Source: Sycobia sp. Sy_11 (taxonomy: Eukaryota > Arthropoda > Insecta > Hymenoptera > Epichrysomallidae). From it: DNA of 64,000 nt. Below are positions 1 through 20,100 of this stretch, piece by piece. The notes beneath the pieces were generated by a model. It was not told where the DNA came from, did not search any database, and worked only from the letters and a program-made list of their open reading frames with translations. The DNA lies in contig JACCIC010000036.1 in the NCBI GenBank assembly GCA_018907035.1, forward strand, positions 1,657,001 to 1,721,000, in the 5' to 3' direction. Position 1 is the first letter of the stretch, and every line of letters starts with the position of its first letter. Made by a program: the position numbers and the translations under genes.

Positions 1-728
1 TGAAATCGTCACGTTCTGCTCAACTAATAGGAGCCAATTCCATTATGATGTAACCGAAATGACGCAATTTATTAAAAAATTTATTTTGATTGAAGTTTCT
101 GTGTAATAGATGAAACATATTTTATTAAGAAATAATATACGAAATAAAATAAAATCATTCGAATGATTATGAAAGAGGTGAAAGTATTATGCAAAACTAA
201 TGCACCATTAACAATGATTTTTATTTTAATATAATCTATTAAAAATTATTCAAAATATTAATGAATTATATATTATTATAATTATAAAATTTGGCATAAG
301 TACAATCTTCAGTATAATGAGGAACTGACACTTATCCAGTTAAAATTAATTAGTAATAGTTTCTAATAATTTATTGCAAAAAATTATTGAAGGACTCTAC
401 GTAACATACTTCCAAATAATTCTAATTAAGATCCATCGCGGTAATAATTTTCCAAAAAATTGCCACCATATATAATCCGAATAATTTTCAAACATCGAAA
501 TAATATCGCGCCCGATAAAATATAAGTTTGTAAGAATAGAAATCCACGCGAAGCCCCCCCCCCCTCGTTCAATAAGATAGAATTTCTCATATACACGTAA
601 TATTGGAATTGCTCTATTGCTATTATATGCATAGGTATATCATAATACGTAGGAAAGTAAACGATCTCTTTTCTCCTCATCGCACCGACTGCTTCTTTCT
701 TTCTAATTTTCTTTTTTTTTTAATCCAG
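1..728. other. AT-rich non-coding sequence
   Basis: No exon-like reading frame is visible. The block ends in a long pyrimidine tract and AATCCAG, the splice acceptor of the exon at 729, so at least its 3' part is intron. The only GC feature is a C-run near 555. The first exon(s) of the downstream gene are probably outside the window. Confidence 0.6.
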
Positions 729-6469
<5,741 letters not shown>

Positions 6470-7009
6470 GTAAGTCTGCAAAAGCTTCGGTATACAATTT
6501 TGTTAGAGCGTTCGCTATATGAAATTCTTGAATATATTTTAAGCATTTCTTTATAGCTTCATCAGCATTTTATAAATGATGAGAATATTAAATGCATTGA
6601 CTAGGATGGAGAAGGGGGGGAGGGTGTAAATATTCGCTACGTGGCTAGTTATTGTCACAAAAATACATTTATTTCCAACCTACCCGTGCAATATTATTCG
6701 ATATGAAGAAAAACAAAAGTGCATCAGGGGCGCAATAATTCATTTCATGTTACAGAATTGATATAATTTTATTTTCGATTGTAAAAAAGAGGCATACACC
6801 ATTCTCATTACATAAGAAAAAGACGCGTAATAAATTAGACTATTTTCGTAATGTTTGAGCAGAAAACAAGTCTTACGTTAAGTGCAGTAAAAATTACAGT
6901 AAAGATTTGTGCTTGAAATCTTACAACGATTATGTAACACTATACTATATGTAACACACTGTATATTTGAGAGCGAACAGTCCCATTAACGACCGTTTTG
7001 TTCCACAAG
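6470..7009 (+). other. 3' flank or intron between two gene halves
   Basis: It begins with a consensus donor (GTAAGT, 6470) directly after TAG and ends with an acceptor (TTCCACAAG, 7009). It contains a G-run (near 6614) and an AATAAA (6829-6834). It can be read as a 3' UTR plus intergenic DNA or as an intron; the sequence does not decide between them. Confidence 0.5.
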
Positions 7010-8664
7010 GGTCAAGAATGCCCTCTGGGCACGGATCAGCAGTCGCGCAGGCCGTCGAGATCGCCGCGCAATCAGCGGAGCCGCAGCGCCGACATCGACT
7101 CCCTCAAGAAGTACACGGAGCGCAGGGTCGAGCTGCGTCGGCACACCGAGGCCGGGGAAACGTCGAGTTGGATTCCCCTGACCAAGAACTTGCTGCGATC
7201 CTACATACCGACTAAGGATCACATTGTCTCCTATTCCCCCTCGAATATCATCAGGAGCAGCGTCTGCGAAGATGTTACCGCGAGCAGGGGAGGTAATCTA
7301 CATTTTGCTTACAGTGCTTGATTCGAGAAATACATAAAAGATCGATCCTTGAAAATACATAAAAAATCGATCAAAAAATGAGTTAAAATTATCAAATTGA
7401 AATATATTACTTTTGCACATTCAATCCATAATGCATTATTACTATTTTTTTTATATATAATTGTTTACATCATTTTTTACGACTATTGGATATCGATGAA
7501 GAAATGGTTGAAAGAAAAATCCGTTATATTTCAGGAAATTATCTATTTCCACTATAAATGGTACTCATACATATATTATTCGCGCGCAAAAAATTCATAA
7601 ACAAATACGATATATATTTGTTTATGAAATTGAAGGCCTTTTATACTTTTAATAATTATTATAAAATAATCGTGAACGAACTCGCTGCCCAGTAAATTTT
7701 GTTCGAGTATATAAATGCAATTATTATTTTTATACAGAACTTTCCAGCAACAATAAATTATGACCTTTATATTTCAAAACAACACAAGTACAATATAAAA
7801 GAATAAACACAGTTACAAATCAATAAAAGCTTAAATTTTAAATAGTTAATTAAACAAATGATTATTTCCGAGCAGTGAACCATTCTTCCGCTAATGAAAA
7901 ATACAATTTAATATCATACAGATATTTGACCAAGAACATGTAAACAAAACACTATTTGTAACAATAATTACAATCTTTTAAATTCAATGTTTTAAGAGTA
8001 AAATTAACTATTTTAAAAAGTATTTCGCAATAATTTTCTTGCGAATTTCAATTCAGTTATATTTATAAAATTTGTTACGTATGTTTCACCTTAAGTTAGC
8101 CTGCCTAAAGGAAAAAGATTCACCTATTTATACTCTTTCAGCTTATTATTTCCTACCAGTAAAATACTGCTCTTTAATTTAGAAGGAATGAATAATAATT
8201 TTTCTCATGTATTTCTAATACTAGGAGATATCTCATATGACCTTTGAGCCCAGCAGAAGACTTAGAATGGAACATACACGATAAAATTAAATTTAAACAT
8301 CGAATTTCAATTATTATATATATTGTTAAAGACAAATATATGCGATTCATATATATTTGTCTATATATTTTGATTTTTTTAATTTTTTTGATTTTTTTAG
8401 TTAAGAAAGTATTTTTTGTGAGAAATGAAAGTTTATAATAGATAAAGTGATATAAATATCATAAAAACAGCATATAAAAGTATAAAAGAAATATATATTA
8501 GTTTATTGAAAATTCCACTCTACACTGAGCGGAAGAAAACGTTAGTATTACTTGAGTAACTTTTACGGCGGTCTCACGGAGTTTTAACTTGAGTTTTCTG
8601 CTATAGGAACCGGTGTTTGGAAACGTTGTTTTGACAGTCGCTTAATCTGTTCAATATGTATATG

Positions 8665-8723
<59 letters not shown>

Positions 8724-11700
8724 GAAATATGGTTTCTGTTTAGGATATTCCATCACACCGAAAATAATAAAATATATGGTACATCATTTCATTTTATTAT
8801 ATCATATCATTTCATTTACTCTATTTCATTCATTCTTATATTTACTTATATAAAACAAATGGTACATACTACTACATTATGAAACAAACATCTGATAAAA
8901 TTTGTCATTAACAATTGTTTTTTGTATAATTATAATAGATAATTTCTTGTTTCAATAGTTTATCCTCAACCTTTTACAATGTAACATTCATATTATCTAC
9001 ATATAAAAATCTTAATTCATAAATTAAATTTATTTTTCCCTTCTTATTTTATTATTGATATCGTAAAAAAATGTATAAATAGTGTTTATGAATTTACACG
9101 CGCATCGTTATATAAGCTTTATATCAATATATTTATAAATATATAAAATGATTTTTTTCGTTAAGTATACTATTTATATTTATATCAGGTTAGGTATGAT
9201 ATACTACTCTGAGCAGTACTGTGAGTTAAAACTACGCGATTCCAACGTTGATGTTACGTACCCATCAGTTACCTAAGTATACGCGTAGAATCTACTTGAC
9301 TTATAGGTTGCTGTAACGTTTCCTTTCGCTCAGTGTACAGGCACGATGATGCCGCCATTGCATATACCTCGGCGCATTTGTTAAAACTTGAAATTAACGT
9401 TCGCCAGTCCACGGCTACTTCAATCCACGTTCCGAGGGATCGTCGCCGCGACGGCGAACGCTCGAGGACACCGTGTCCGTGGAAATGGGCAAGATCAAAT
9501 GGCTGCCGATGCTCAGGCGCAACACGAACTGCATACCCGAGCACGCGCAGGTGGACGAGCGCTGCCGGGCCGCCAGTAGGCAGGCGACCGGGCGCAGCCT
9601 CAGCGCCGACGTCAGCGCCCTGCGGCGGGACTCCGCCTCGCGCTGGAACGAGCGCTGCATCAACTTCACCGACCCGAGCAGGCTCAACTCGTACAGGTGG
9701 ACGCCCGAGGCCGGCGCCATACCCATGTCCCGCTACATACCCTCGCCCCTGCAGAGGCGCACCAGCGAGGGCGACCGGCCGGGGGCCGTTGCCGCCGTCG
9801 CCGGCCCGACGGGCCGCTGCTCGACGCCGTGCCCCCCGAGGACGGACGCCTCGCCCGCGGCCGTCCCGTGGAGGCCCGTCGGGAGCCGCTCGTCCGAAGG
9901 CGAGGAGTCCGGAACCGCGGAGAAGCGGTGCGAGGCGCGCGACGAGGCCTCGACGGCGGAGGATCCCGCGGGGCCAGAGGGCAGCTCGCGACCAGCGAGG
10001 AAGTTTTCATCGATCAGGGAGCACGAGCAACTGCAAGGTGTTTTTTATGGGAAATTTATCGATATGTGTTGACACCCCCCCCCGCCTATGCGTCTTCCCT
10101 ATTCCATATGGACAGCTTCGAATCAGCCTGATCCTACGTCCATGTCGCGATTGTGCTCGCAGAGATCCGTGACTGTTATTCTTTCATTTTTAACCGAGAA
10201 CCGCGTGTTTCACTGTAAAGGCAAACGCAGACAATGGTCTCGATTTTTCATCAAGCACGTTCAATGTTATTTCGCGAATGAAACCTCTAGTTTATATTTC
10301 ACCTTCGTTAATTAACTTTCCAACGCAATGCCCAGCAATTCATATCATGGCAGTTTATTAAAGTTCATAAAATTCATAAGAAAAGATAAGGATAACCTGA
10401 AATTACTTCAGATTAAAGTAATTGATTTCTTTTATTTAAGAAAATTAAAGTCTTGGTTATGATTAACCATGGAACTAACTTCGTGATATTGGACCGATTG
10501 TGGACTGTTTTATGGAACAGAATGCGAAAGCGCGAATATGCCGAATATACAACTAAAATTTATCTGTGTTGCTCTTAATACAATTGTAGTAGCAGGAAAG
10601 TGACTTGTCAATTTTATAGAGGAGCTTGCAAACGTAGATTTCCGTTCTTTTTTTGGTATCTACTTAATTATAATATTTGGATCGCCATTTTTAATAGTAA
10701 GATATTCTCTAGCATTTTAGATGCTAGATAGTTGAAACTAACGAATAATTTCTTGAATTCTTTTACAATTTATACGTTAATTTACTTTTATTACAATTAT
10801 TTCAAAACTTCGACATAACCGGGATTTTATCCGCAGACCTTTGGATTTACCAGCTGACACCTTATTAATTACGCTATCGCAGTACGCTGTGGACAATTAT
10901 AAAAATCTTATATATCAATTTTACATCTCTTATAGTTATACATTATGACATTAATTTACGGAGATCAATGAATAGTATATGCATTTATATATAATTTATA
11001 CTTATATTATAACAATTTAGATGAAGTTTTGGTTTTAAAACATGATTTTCCACATCCAGATAATATTTACTTAAATTGAATCATAATGCGTATAAGGAAA
11101 TCGAAAAATAATTAATTTTTGTTTTTATATCACAAAAAATGGTTCTCATACCAAGTCAATATTTCTGTGTAATTAAAAAAATTAAATTAAAAAAATTTTT
11201 TTAAATATCACATCTATATTTAGAAATTAATTATGCTTTACGTATACGTATACTATATACATAATTAGAAGATATTAAAAGAAATTATAGAAGAAATTCC
11301 TTATTGAAGAACTTATTCGCTTCAATTCAAAATTACAGGAGAACCCAGTTCTCAATATTAACCATTTGTATACTATAGTGTACAACTGAAGATTATTATA
11401 TTGTTAAATTTTCAAATCCTTGCCATGATATAAGGAATTGAGTTCTTGAGAGAAGTTAATTAATAAGCAATCAGGTTCTTGCAATCTAAAAATATTAGAT
11501 ATAATTAGTAAATATTGATTAAATGATAATTAATAAAATTCTCTACGTCCGAATATTAAATAAATATATTCTTATATTTATATTTATATTTGATCTTTAT
11601 ATTATATTTAATATTTTGCATTATAAACTGAAGAGTAGTAAATTTGTTTTCTACAGTAATAAAAGCAAGGTTATTATTTTCTTAATTTATGAAACCAACA

Positions 11701-12665
11701 TCTCAATGTAAGCAATTAAGATCTTGAAAGTAGTTATTTATCCAATTAATCATTGAAATAAACAAAATACTAGATAAATATTAGTAAATATTTATTAAAA
11801 TGTAGTCAATAAATTTTTATGTGACTACATATTAAATAAATATTTTTTTTAGATTATGATATAAGTTGCTTTAAATAAGAAAACCAGCATTTAAAAACCT
11901 CCTTCATCAAGAACTTGTTCGCTTGAATTAAAATGATATAAGATTGATATTTTACTATATGAGCTAATAAATAGGAAATTTGTTTTTTAGGGTGATAAAT
12001 AATCTCTAGATTTAAGAAAATAATTTTTGTGTGAAATTCAGCAATATGAAAAAGTATGAGGTAACTAGGTAAGTAATTTCTTACTTTTTAGCTAATTTCT
12101 AGAAATCCATAACTCATTCTGTTAAGTTGAACGGATGTTGTAAAATATCTAGCTTATATCGTTTTAATTCAAGCGAATAAGTTCTTGATGAAGGAATTTT
12201 TTAGATTCGGTTTTCCTATTTTAAACAACTTCTTGCGCAATCTAAAAAAATATTTGTTTTAATTTTAATTTTAGAAATAATTCTTTATGCGCTACAAGGA
12301 AAATAAATATTTACTTGATATTAGCAAATATTTTTTCAGTGGCATATAACAATGCAACAAATAATTATTTTTCAGCTTCATATACTTAAGAAAAATACAT
12401 CTAAGAAAATATTATCTAAATGTGGGAAATCGCGTATTAAAATAAAATGATACAGTTTTAATTTAAAAATATTATTAACATATACTGCGACATACTACAT
12501 ATAACTAAATAACTCTTGGTCTTTAAAATTGTATTCTGTAAGCTAAGTGTTTTATTTAAAATAAAATACTATATGTTTACTTTGGCTTATTCGTCACGCA
12601 TTTTGTTCCAACGAACAGTCATTTAATTTATTTAATTCCATTCTTTTATATGTTCATTCCCCTAG

Positions 12666-12725
<60 letters not shown>

Positions 12726-15700
12726 AGAGGGCGGGAGAGATCGAAATTTTATTAATAATGAATATTAATACGTGATTTTGTGCATCTGATCTGTTATTTA
12801 ATATAGCATATAATTTTTATTATTCCACTTTTATAAATTTGCTAAAATTGGTAAAAATAATATATATATAATTATTTAATAATGAAAAAATGAACACGAA
12901 TGAATCATCGCTCTATGCTGGAACCTCTCGAGTCCAAAACCAATATAAACGATAATTTACAATTTAATTCTCGCACCGTGCATTTTATTATTTAGCTTTA
13001 TTGATCAATTGATAACTTAGCTCGAAATCGCGCCTGGCAAGTGTGTTCTCTTCGTGCGCGAGCGCAGATCCCCCCTGTCAAATCTGACTCGAGCCGCCGG
13101 CCCTCGTAAATAACACTCAACGCTTTATATATATAGTTATTTCTATCTATACCTTGTGACTAACTTCTCTCCCTCCCGCGCTCTCGTACAGACTGCGTCG
13201 GAGGCTCGTCGTCGAGCAACTGCCGCACGCGCCGCATCTCCGACGCAGCGAGCGTTCACGTACACGATGCATATATAATGTATCAAATTTAACCTAAGAA
13301 AGATGTATTACAAATATCTCGTCGCGTATATTATTCTTAAATTGCGTTCATTCTGTTGTATTAGCATGGTATTGCGATATTATGTATTTTATTTAGTTCT
13401 GTTTCAATTAGTTTTTATTTTCTATCAATTTTATTAGGTTTCTTTCGGTTTATATTCAATATATCGTCGTGTACACATGCGGTTAGACTTCACGAGGGGC
13501 GTTATGAACGCATCTTCATGCGCATCAAGTCGCGGGAAAAAAAAATTTGTTCCAGTTTTTTTCTGTACCTTTGCTTATGCAAACTGAGAAATATGATACA
13601 TTTAAAAAACAAAAAAAAAAAACAAAAAAACTTCCCGTACCGGGAATCGAACCCGAGCCTCCTGGGTGAAAGCCAGGTATCCTAGCCACTAGACCATACG
13701 GGACTTGCTTCAAAAATTACAAAGTAGTCTTCTAATGGTACCTTTGTAATAATTAGTTGTTTTGTTTCGTTCTGATTAAAAAATCTTAAAACTACTCAAA
13801 CCGCAACTGCAAATAAAGCCCTTATAATAATTGTTATAGGGCTCTTGTAAGACGTGTCCCGGTGCGTAACAACACGGCCTGACTTAAAAAAAATCTGACT
13901 TTAGGTTGTCAGGGCCATTGAATTGCCTTTAAATAATTATGATAAGATTAAACCTAATTTTCATTAAAGCCTAAGAGAGGGCGAAATAGAATGACAAATA
14001 TTTCTAACATACATCTAGCGAGATGTTTAGATAGTACAAATAAAATTTTTGTGATGACGTATACATATAAATGTATATTATCAAACTGTAATTGGGTTGA
14101 GAAAAATCAGTTACGGAAGTTAATTCCTATATATTGATGATTAATTCATTCCTATGACGCTTCTTAATGGTAAAATTTTATATTAAAGTTCATTGAAATT
14201 CATGAAAATAATAATTTTTAATTGCTTCGAATCAACTTTATTTTAATAGAATTGAAAAAGTACTGATTTGATTCACAATTATTAAAATAAAATTGATTAA
14301 AAGCAATTAAGCTTCACTGATTTAATTAATTTTAATAAACTTTAATATATAATACTACCATTAAAAAGGGTCATTGGAATATATTAATTTTCAATATATT
14401 TGAATGAACTTGAATAACCAATTTTTAGCAGGGTATTCGCATAGATATAACAATAATTATAATATATAATTAAGAATTTACTTTTAAAAGATACATAACC
14501 TTACGTTCATTTAGAACTATTAATTAATCTCTGAAACTTGGTTTTTGCGACGTGGCGCTTGTTTGGACTTTTTCATTAGGGTTGAGTGTTTACACGGGGT
14601 TCCTTGCCACTATTACTACGCTATTTTGATCTTCATTGGCCCATTCATCTTTACTAGATTACTATTTCTATTCAATCATTCGAACTTTGTGATAATGGGC
14701 AAGGTGGAAGTTTTATTCTTGAATAATTGAGTCCTGAAATTTGCATTCTTTACCAACTGACTGCAGTCGCTAATAATAATATAATATTTCTCCTGTTTAA
14801 TTATATCTGAATCGTAACCTTTTGAATCTATGAATAGGATGGGTTTACATACGTTACCTTGAAACTCCATTGCAGTTACTCTCACCACGTCTTGTCATAG
14901 CCATTTCTTCTCCACTTTTATGGTAACTGCAGTGTCTTATATTTATTCTAAGTAATCTCCTTATCCCGAATTTATGTTATTCATGTTTCCGCCACTGTCA
15001 TGATCACAGACGGCGACCTTATGTATTACCTCTTTTTATTCTAATACAATCTGTGATACCTATGTATATATAATATAATACTCTATGTTGCAAATTATTG
15101 ATTTGTGCTACGAAAATATTCAAAAGTAGACTTTAACTCAGGCATTGGAACAATACTTTACCTATAACCATGTTTATAATCTCTGCTATGCGACTATAAT
15201 TCGAGGAAAGTTCTCTAGTATTTGGAAATGCTCATTTTCTATTGCTATTTATTTTTTGACGTTGCCGTACAGCATCTGTGTTTGACGCACTTTTAAATTT
15301 TGTGCTATGAGGTTTAAATTTGTACAGGTAAATACACAAATCTTGAAGCATGTTTATCTTTCGAGGCGGGATTTTAGCTCCACCGATTCTCGTGCTGAAT
15401 TTTTCATTATTGTGGTTCTTTTGGCTGCTCTCTCCAGCTCGATTGTAAAAATGTTTGAAATAAATTAAAACAATAGAAGGCTTTAAACATAACTACTATA
15501 TTCACATTTTTACAACATACTAATGTCGTTGGTCGTCCGATGGAGTCACTTTATAATTTGGATCGAATTGCCCGATGGATTGCTCGGTTTTAACTTAGAT
15601 CCTCCTTTACTTGAACTAAATGGTGATTATAATGATCGACTTTATTTTATTGCTTATATAAGAGAATTTACGTTTTGGACATATTTTGTGTCTCGATTTC

Positions 15701-17084
15701 GGATGAGTTGGGACTTTCCAAGAAGAGAAAAGAAAAGATAGAACTTCGGACGTGATAGTTCTACTTGAATAGATCGCTATGCTATAGTAAAACTAAAAAA
15801 TTGAATTCACTCTATGACTTTACTTGAGCTGTCCTTATCAGCTTCATTTATTGACTGCACTATGGATTTTTAAGAAGTATTGATAGTGTTGCTGTACACT
15901 AATCTTATAGGCAGTGCGTAGGAGTTGTCAACGTATAATAGAACTGCCGTATACTTCTTATACTCTAATTTACATCCAACATTTTTTTCCTTCTGGGCCA
16001 TATTTACAAGGTTTAATAGAAAGCATATCTTTAATACGTACTATATTCTTGATATTTGAAAATATCAAAGTATGTTAATGTAAAAATTTACTTTATCAAA
16101 CCTATTCTCTTGAGTCATGAGATAACTTCGATGTCTTTTTGTCTGGCTTCGCTGTAAGAGCTACATATTAATCTGGCAAACTATCACTTATGCAATTATT
16201 AGCTACTCTTTGGCATCTACATTTCAGCAAAAATTATTTTCACCCCAGTGATTTCGAGCTACTGACCCCAGTCAGCTGCTAACTTTGTAGTTGTTGACAA
16301 TCGCTGAGCATTTTCACGAATATGTAATTTGTTGTTAGATCGGCGCTCTCTTCGATCTCCATGAATTTTTCATGTGGAGTTATAGATTTCGTTTTTTATA
16401 CACATTTTTGCTCTTTTGTCATGGGTTTTTTCTGATTCGTCTGAAGCAAGATTCTCGTCTTTCTACTCGAGTTGGCATTTAGTACCTTTTCTTAAAGAAA
16501 AACATTTACACAATTCTCCAATCTCACTTTCATGATCCTGTCCATTAAAAATAATTATACGGAATATAAATTTCGCATATTATTTCCAAAAATTTAATTA
16601 TATTTTATTGGTGTGCAATATGCCCGGTGTTTTCGATCACGTAGCAATATGGTGTGCTTTTCAATCCTCCATAGACTAATAAATAATATATTTTGAGCTT
16701 TGCTGTATTGAATCTTTTGCTCATAATTCTTTTATCGCATGTTATATCTACTCTAATATACATCATTTAAAGTATTACTTTCAAATGAAGAATGTATTTT
16801 CTGCTGACCGACAATTGCAATTATTTCATGACCAAAAAAGTCTACTTTTTCGGTTCTATGGATATTCCCTCTTCTTTTTAACGTTTTTCGCAAACTGGAA
16901 TAAGGTATGGAGACAAGAAATAAGGTATGGAAGGGTTAGATCGAAGGTTATTACTTTTCGGCCATCTTCCAGGAAAGTGAATCTTGTTGTAAGTTAACCA
17001 TATAAGCCAATAAATGAGTCCACTAAATATGTAATTTACTGACTTTTCTTACAAGATTAGCGATTCTTCCTCCCGATCTATTTC

Positions 17085-17181
<97 letters not shown>

Positions 17182-20100
17182 GTCTGTATGTCTGTCTGTC
17201 TCTCTATCTATCTGATCTCCAATTTGCACCATGATTCTTTTACTTTTCCTGCAAGATAAATTTGTCTTAATTATGTCAAATTTATTTTAAGATCACTGAT
17301 TGTGTGCGAATTGCAGTAGTGAAAAATTCCGTATATTATATAAATTATATCATGTGGAAACTTGCATTTCTCGTCAATTATATCATGCATATATTCCTGT
17401 ACTCCATTTGGTAAAAATGATAAAACATATTGCAGTGGAAGATTATCTATGTAATTATAATTATACATTCATAGTTTTTACTTCTTTGAATTCTTGTAAT
17501 AATTTAATTGTGGAATTTTTTATATGGGTTTCCTTTGCATGTAAATCACATTCTCCGGCATCTAGTAAAGTGTATGTATTCAGTGTATGTTTTGATGTGC
17601 TGCAATCGAATCCAATCTTACCAGTGCATGGTTTAGTGACATATAGGAATAATAATATAGATTTGTTGTGGATTAACGTGTTTCGTACCCTGTAATAGAA
17701 AAATGTAAGTGTAAGTGTTTAAATGTACTTGATGCATATATGTTATTCACCTTTTTTGTTTTGAAAGTGAGGGAGTAGCCGGATTCGCTTCATGTGCCCG
17801 TGCCAGAAATCGAGCCTGAGCTTCCTTAGTGAAATTCCAGAAAATTAAAAAACAAAATACTCATTTAATTAATTTTTGACGCAGTCGTGGCTAAATACAC
17901 TAAGCTTAATTTTTATAATTTTGACCATACATCCCCCAAACCCTGAATTATTTTACAATTTCGGAGCTTCGGAGAGCTGTCGATACGCGAGTTTTGACGA
18001 CCATTGCGACACATTATGTCAGTACAATTTTCGTGTTGTATGTACACTAGTTCATGAGCCGTGTATGCTGTTTCTTTATGGGCGGAGCAGTTGTATGAGT
18101 GTTGACATGCCCCAAGCCATTCGCTCCACTGGTGTGTCTCACTTAAATACTGTTTTAAGTATGCTGTGAGCATATGATGCACGCATTCGATGCCTTCATT
18201 GACGGTGACTGATATACGGTAGTGTAATATTCCTTAATTTCGAAAATGAGAGCGAGGTATTGAAGGACTTGGTTTTTGAAGTGAGTTCCTTGATCCGCTA
18301 TTTATCCGCTATTATCCGGACTAAAAAAGCAAATTAATCTGATAAAGCCTTCTTCTATTTCATTCAATAGACCATAGAAGTCCATTGAGCATTCCTCGAA
18401 AGCGTATTTTGGACTATACGTTATGACTCAATGCATTCGCGTTTTAAGCCTCACCGTTTCCTTAGTATTGCAGCTCAGGCAACATGAGGCAAACTAGTGA
18501 ACGTCCATTCTCATGTTTGACCAGCAATAATCTTTCACTATTTTATTATATATTTTATTAATTCCCCGATGTTCTCCGATCGGTGTTTCATGGTACTTCC
18601 TGATTAATTTGAATCTGTCAGCCGTCGGTGGTACCGATACCTTATTCAAGAATAGTAGTGCAGATATCGGGGTTCCATTGAATATTTTATCAAACAGTTC
18701 AATAAAGTAGCCCCATTCACGTTGGCTGAGCATCTGGGTATTTTACAATACCAATGCTACTAGTGTTTTGTATTACTAAATGTCTGAGCAACTTCAAAGT
18801 TTTTGTTAGGTCCTTGATTAGAAATTTCTGGTCCACGTGTTTTTTTATCAGCTCGAATGTTTTTAAATATTGTCTTTGTGAAAGTATTATTTCTCTAATC
18901 CATATAGACTAAATTTTCGCGGTACTTGTTTTTTTATTTTAAACGGTTACTCGTTGATGAGTGTCGGATGCGTAAAAGGTGGTTGTTCCTCATCTTCCAC
19001 CACAGTCCAAGGTGGTTTTTCACAGGGAATTCTTGCCTTGCGCATTTGATATCTTTCCATCCTTGCGTTTTGTCGATTCGAAGTCAATGACATCTTCTTT
19101 CGTTGCATTTATTTCTTCTGTCCCTCTTTCTTCGTGTTTGGGTTCATTTTCGGGATATCATTGTGCACTCGATGCTACCTGCTCTGTCAGTCATGAAGCA
19201 ATTTTCCTCTGCGCCCATGTTCATTTGCTGTTTCTAACTCATTATGCTCCACTGTGTGCATACTGCAATTCTATTGTTCAGTATTGTTAGTGTTATTCCA
19301 TTTTTGCGGTGCTTCTCGATTTTTATTCAGTTGCTCCGTGTGATATTCGTATAGACCAGCACTCTGTGTATATGGTGTGTAATATGTGTTCGCTAAATGA
19401 AGGTGTAAACATTCCTTCGGTCCATTCAATTTAAAATCACTCTATATAACTTCCTTACTAGGTCGATTCCAATCAATGCATACCTTAGTATCGAATTCGC
19501 GAATAACTTCGCACTCAGCTTTACCGTACCTTATCGGAGACTTTAATATGCCTTTTGCTTGTTCGGAATTGCTGCATTGTTCCAAATATGCAGAGTTTCA
19601 TAGTATTCCTCGAAGTTTCTCGGTAATTAAACCTAATTTGCTTAAATGCATCAGGGAGTAAAATAAGCAATTTCCAGGGATGAATGAGATATTTCGACGA
19701 AGCAAGTCAGTTTACAAGTTACTTCTATACACTCGACGGATTGATCATAGATTACATATTGCCTTACATATGAATTCCCTCTATCCAGTGCAACTTCTCT
19801 GTCTGCGTTAAGTGGTATACCGTTAAAGTTCGCTTCTTGATCATATATTTCAGGTCTAAAATCAAAAGATGAATTTAATATGGACGGTCTTCTAAATCCG
19901 TCTACATCTTTCATTTCTCGCTTCAGATTATTATTCAGATTATTCAAGATTTCACCTTCGATTACAGCTGATTCGTTTTTTCCTTTTTCTTTTTACGGCT
20001 TAAAATGTTATTTCCCCTTTTTTCAATTGTTCGATTTTAATTCAATTGCGAGAACACTTTAAATATTATTGACGTCTTACCTGGTTAGTACGATGAAGAG

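Larger units (their letters stand above)
10038..13631 (+). other. First part of the 17.3-kb intron
   Basis: AT-rich sequence after the donor CAAG|GTG at 10038. It contains a C-run near 10074-10083, a possible tRNA-like relic near 10806-10885, a (GA)n tract at 12669-12723 and a moderately GC-rich patch at 13020-13260 with no reading frame. No coding exon is visible. Confidence 0.5.

Noticed and set aside
13525..13713. 62-codon minus-strand frame
   Set aside because: It overlaps the tRNA-Glu gene and its T-rich terminator; not protein coding.
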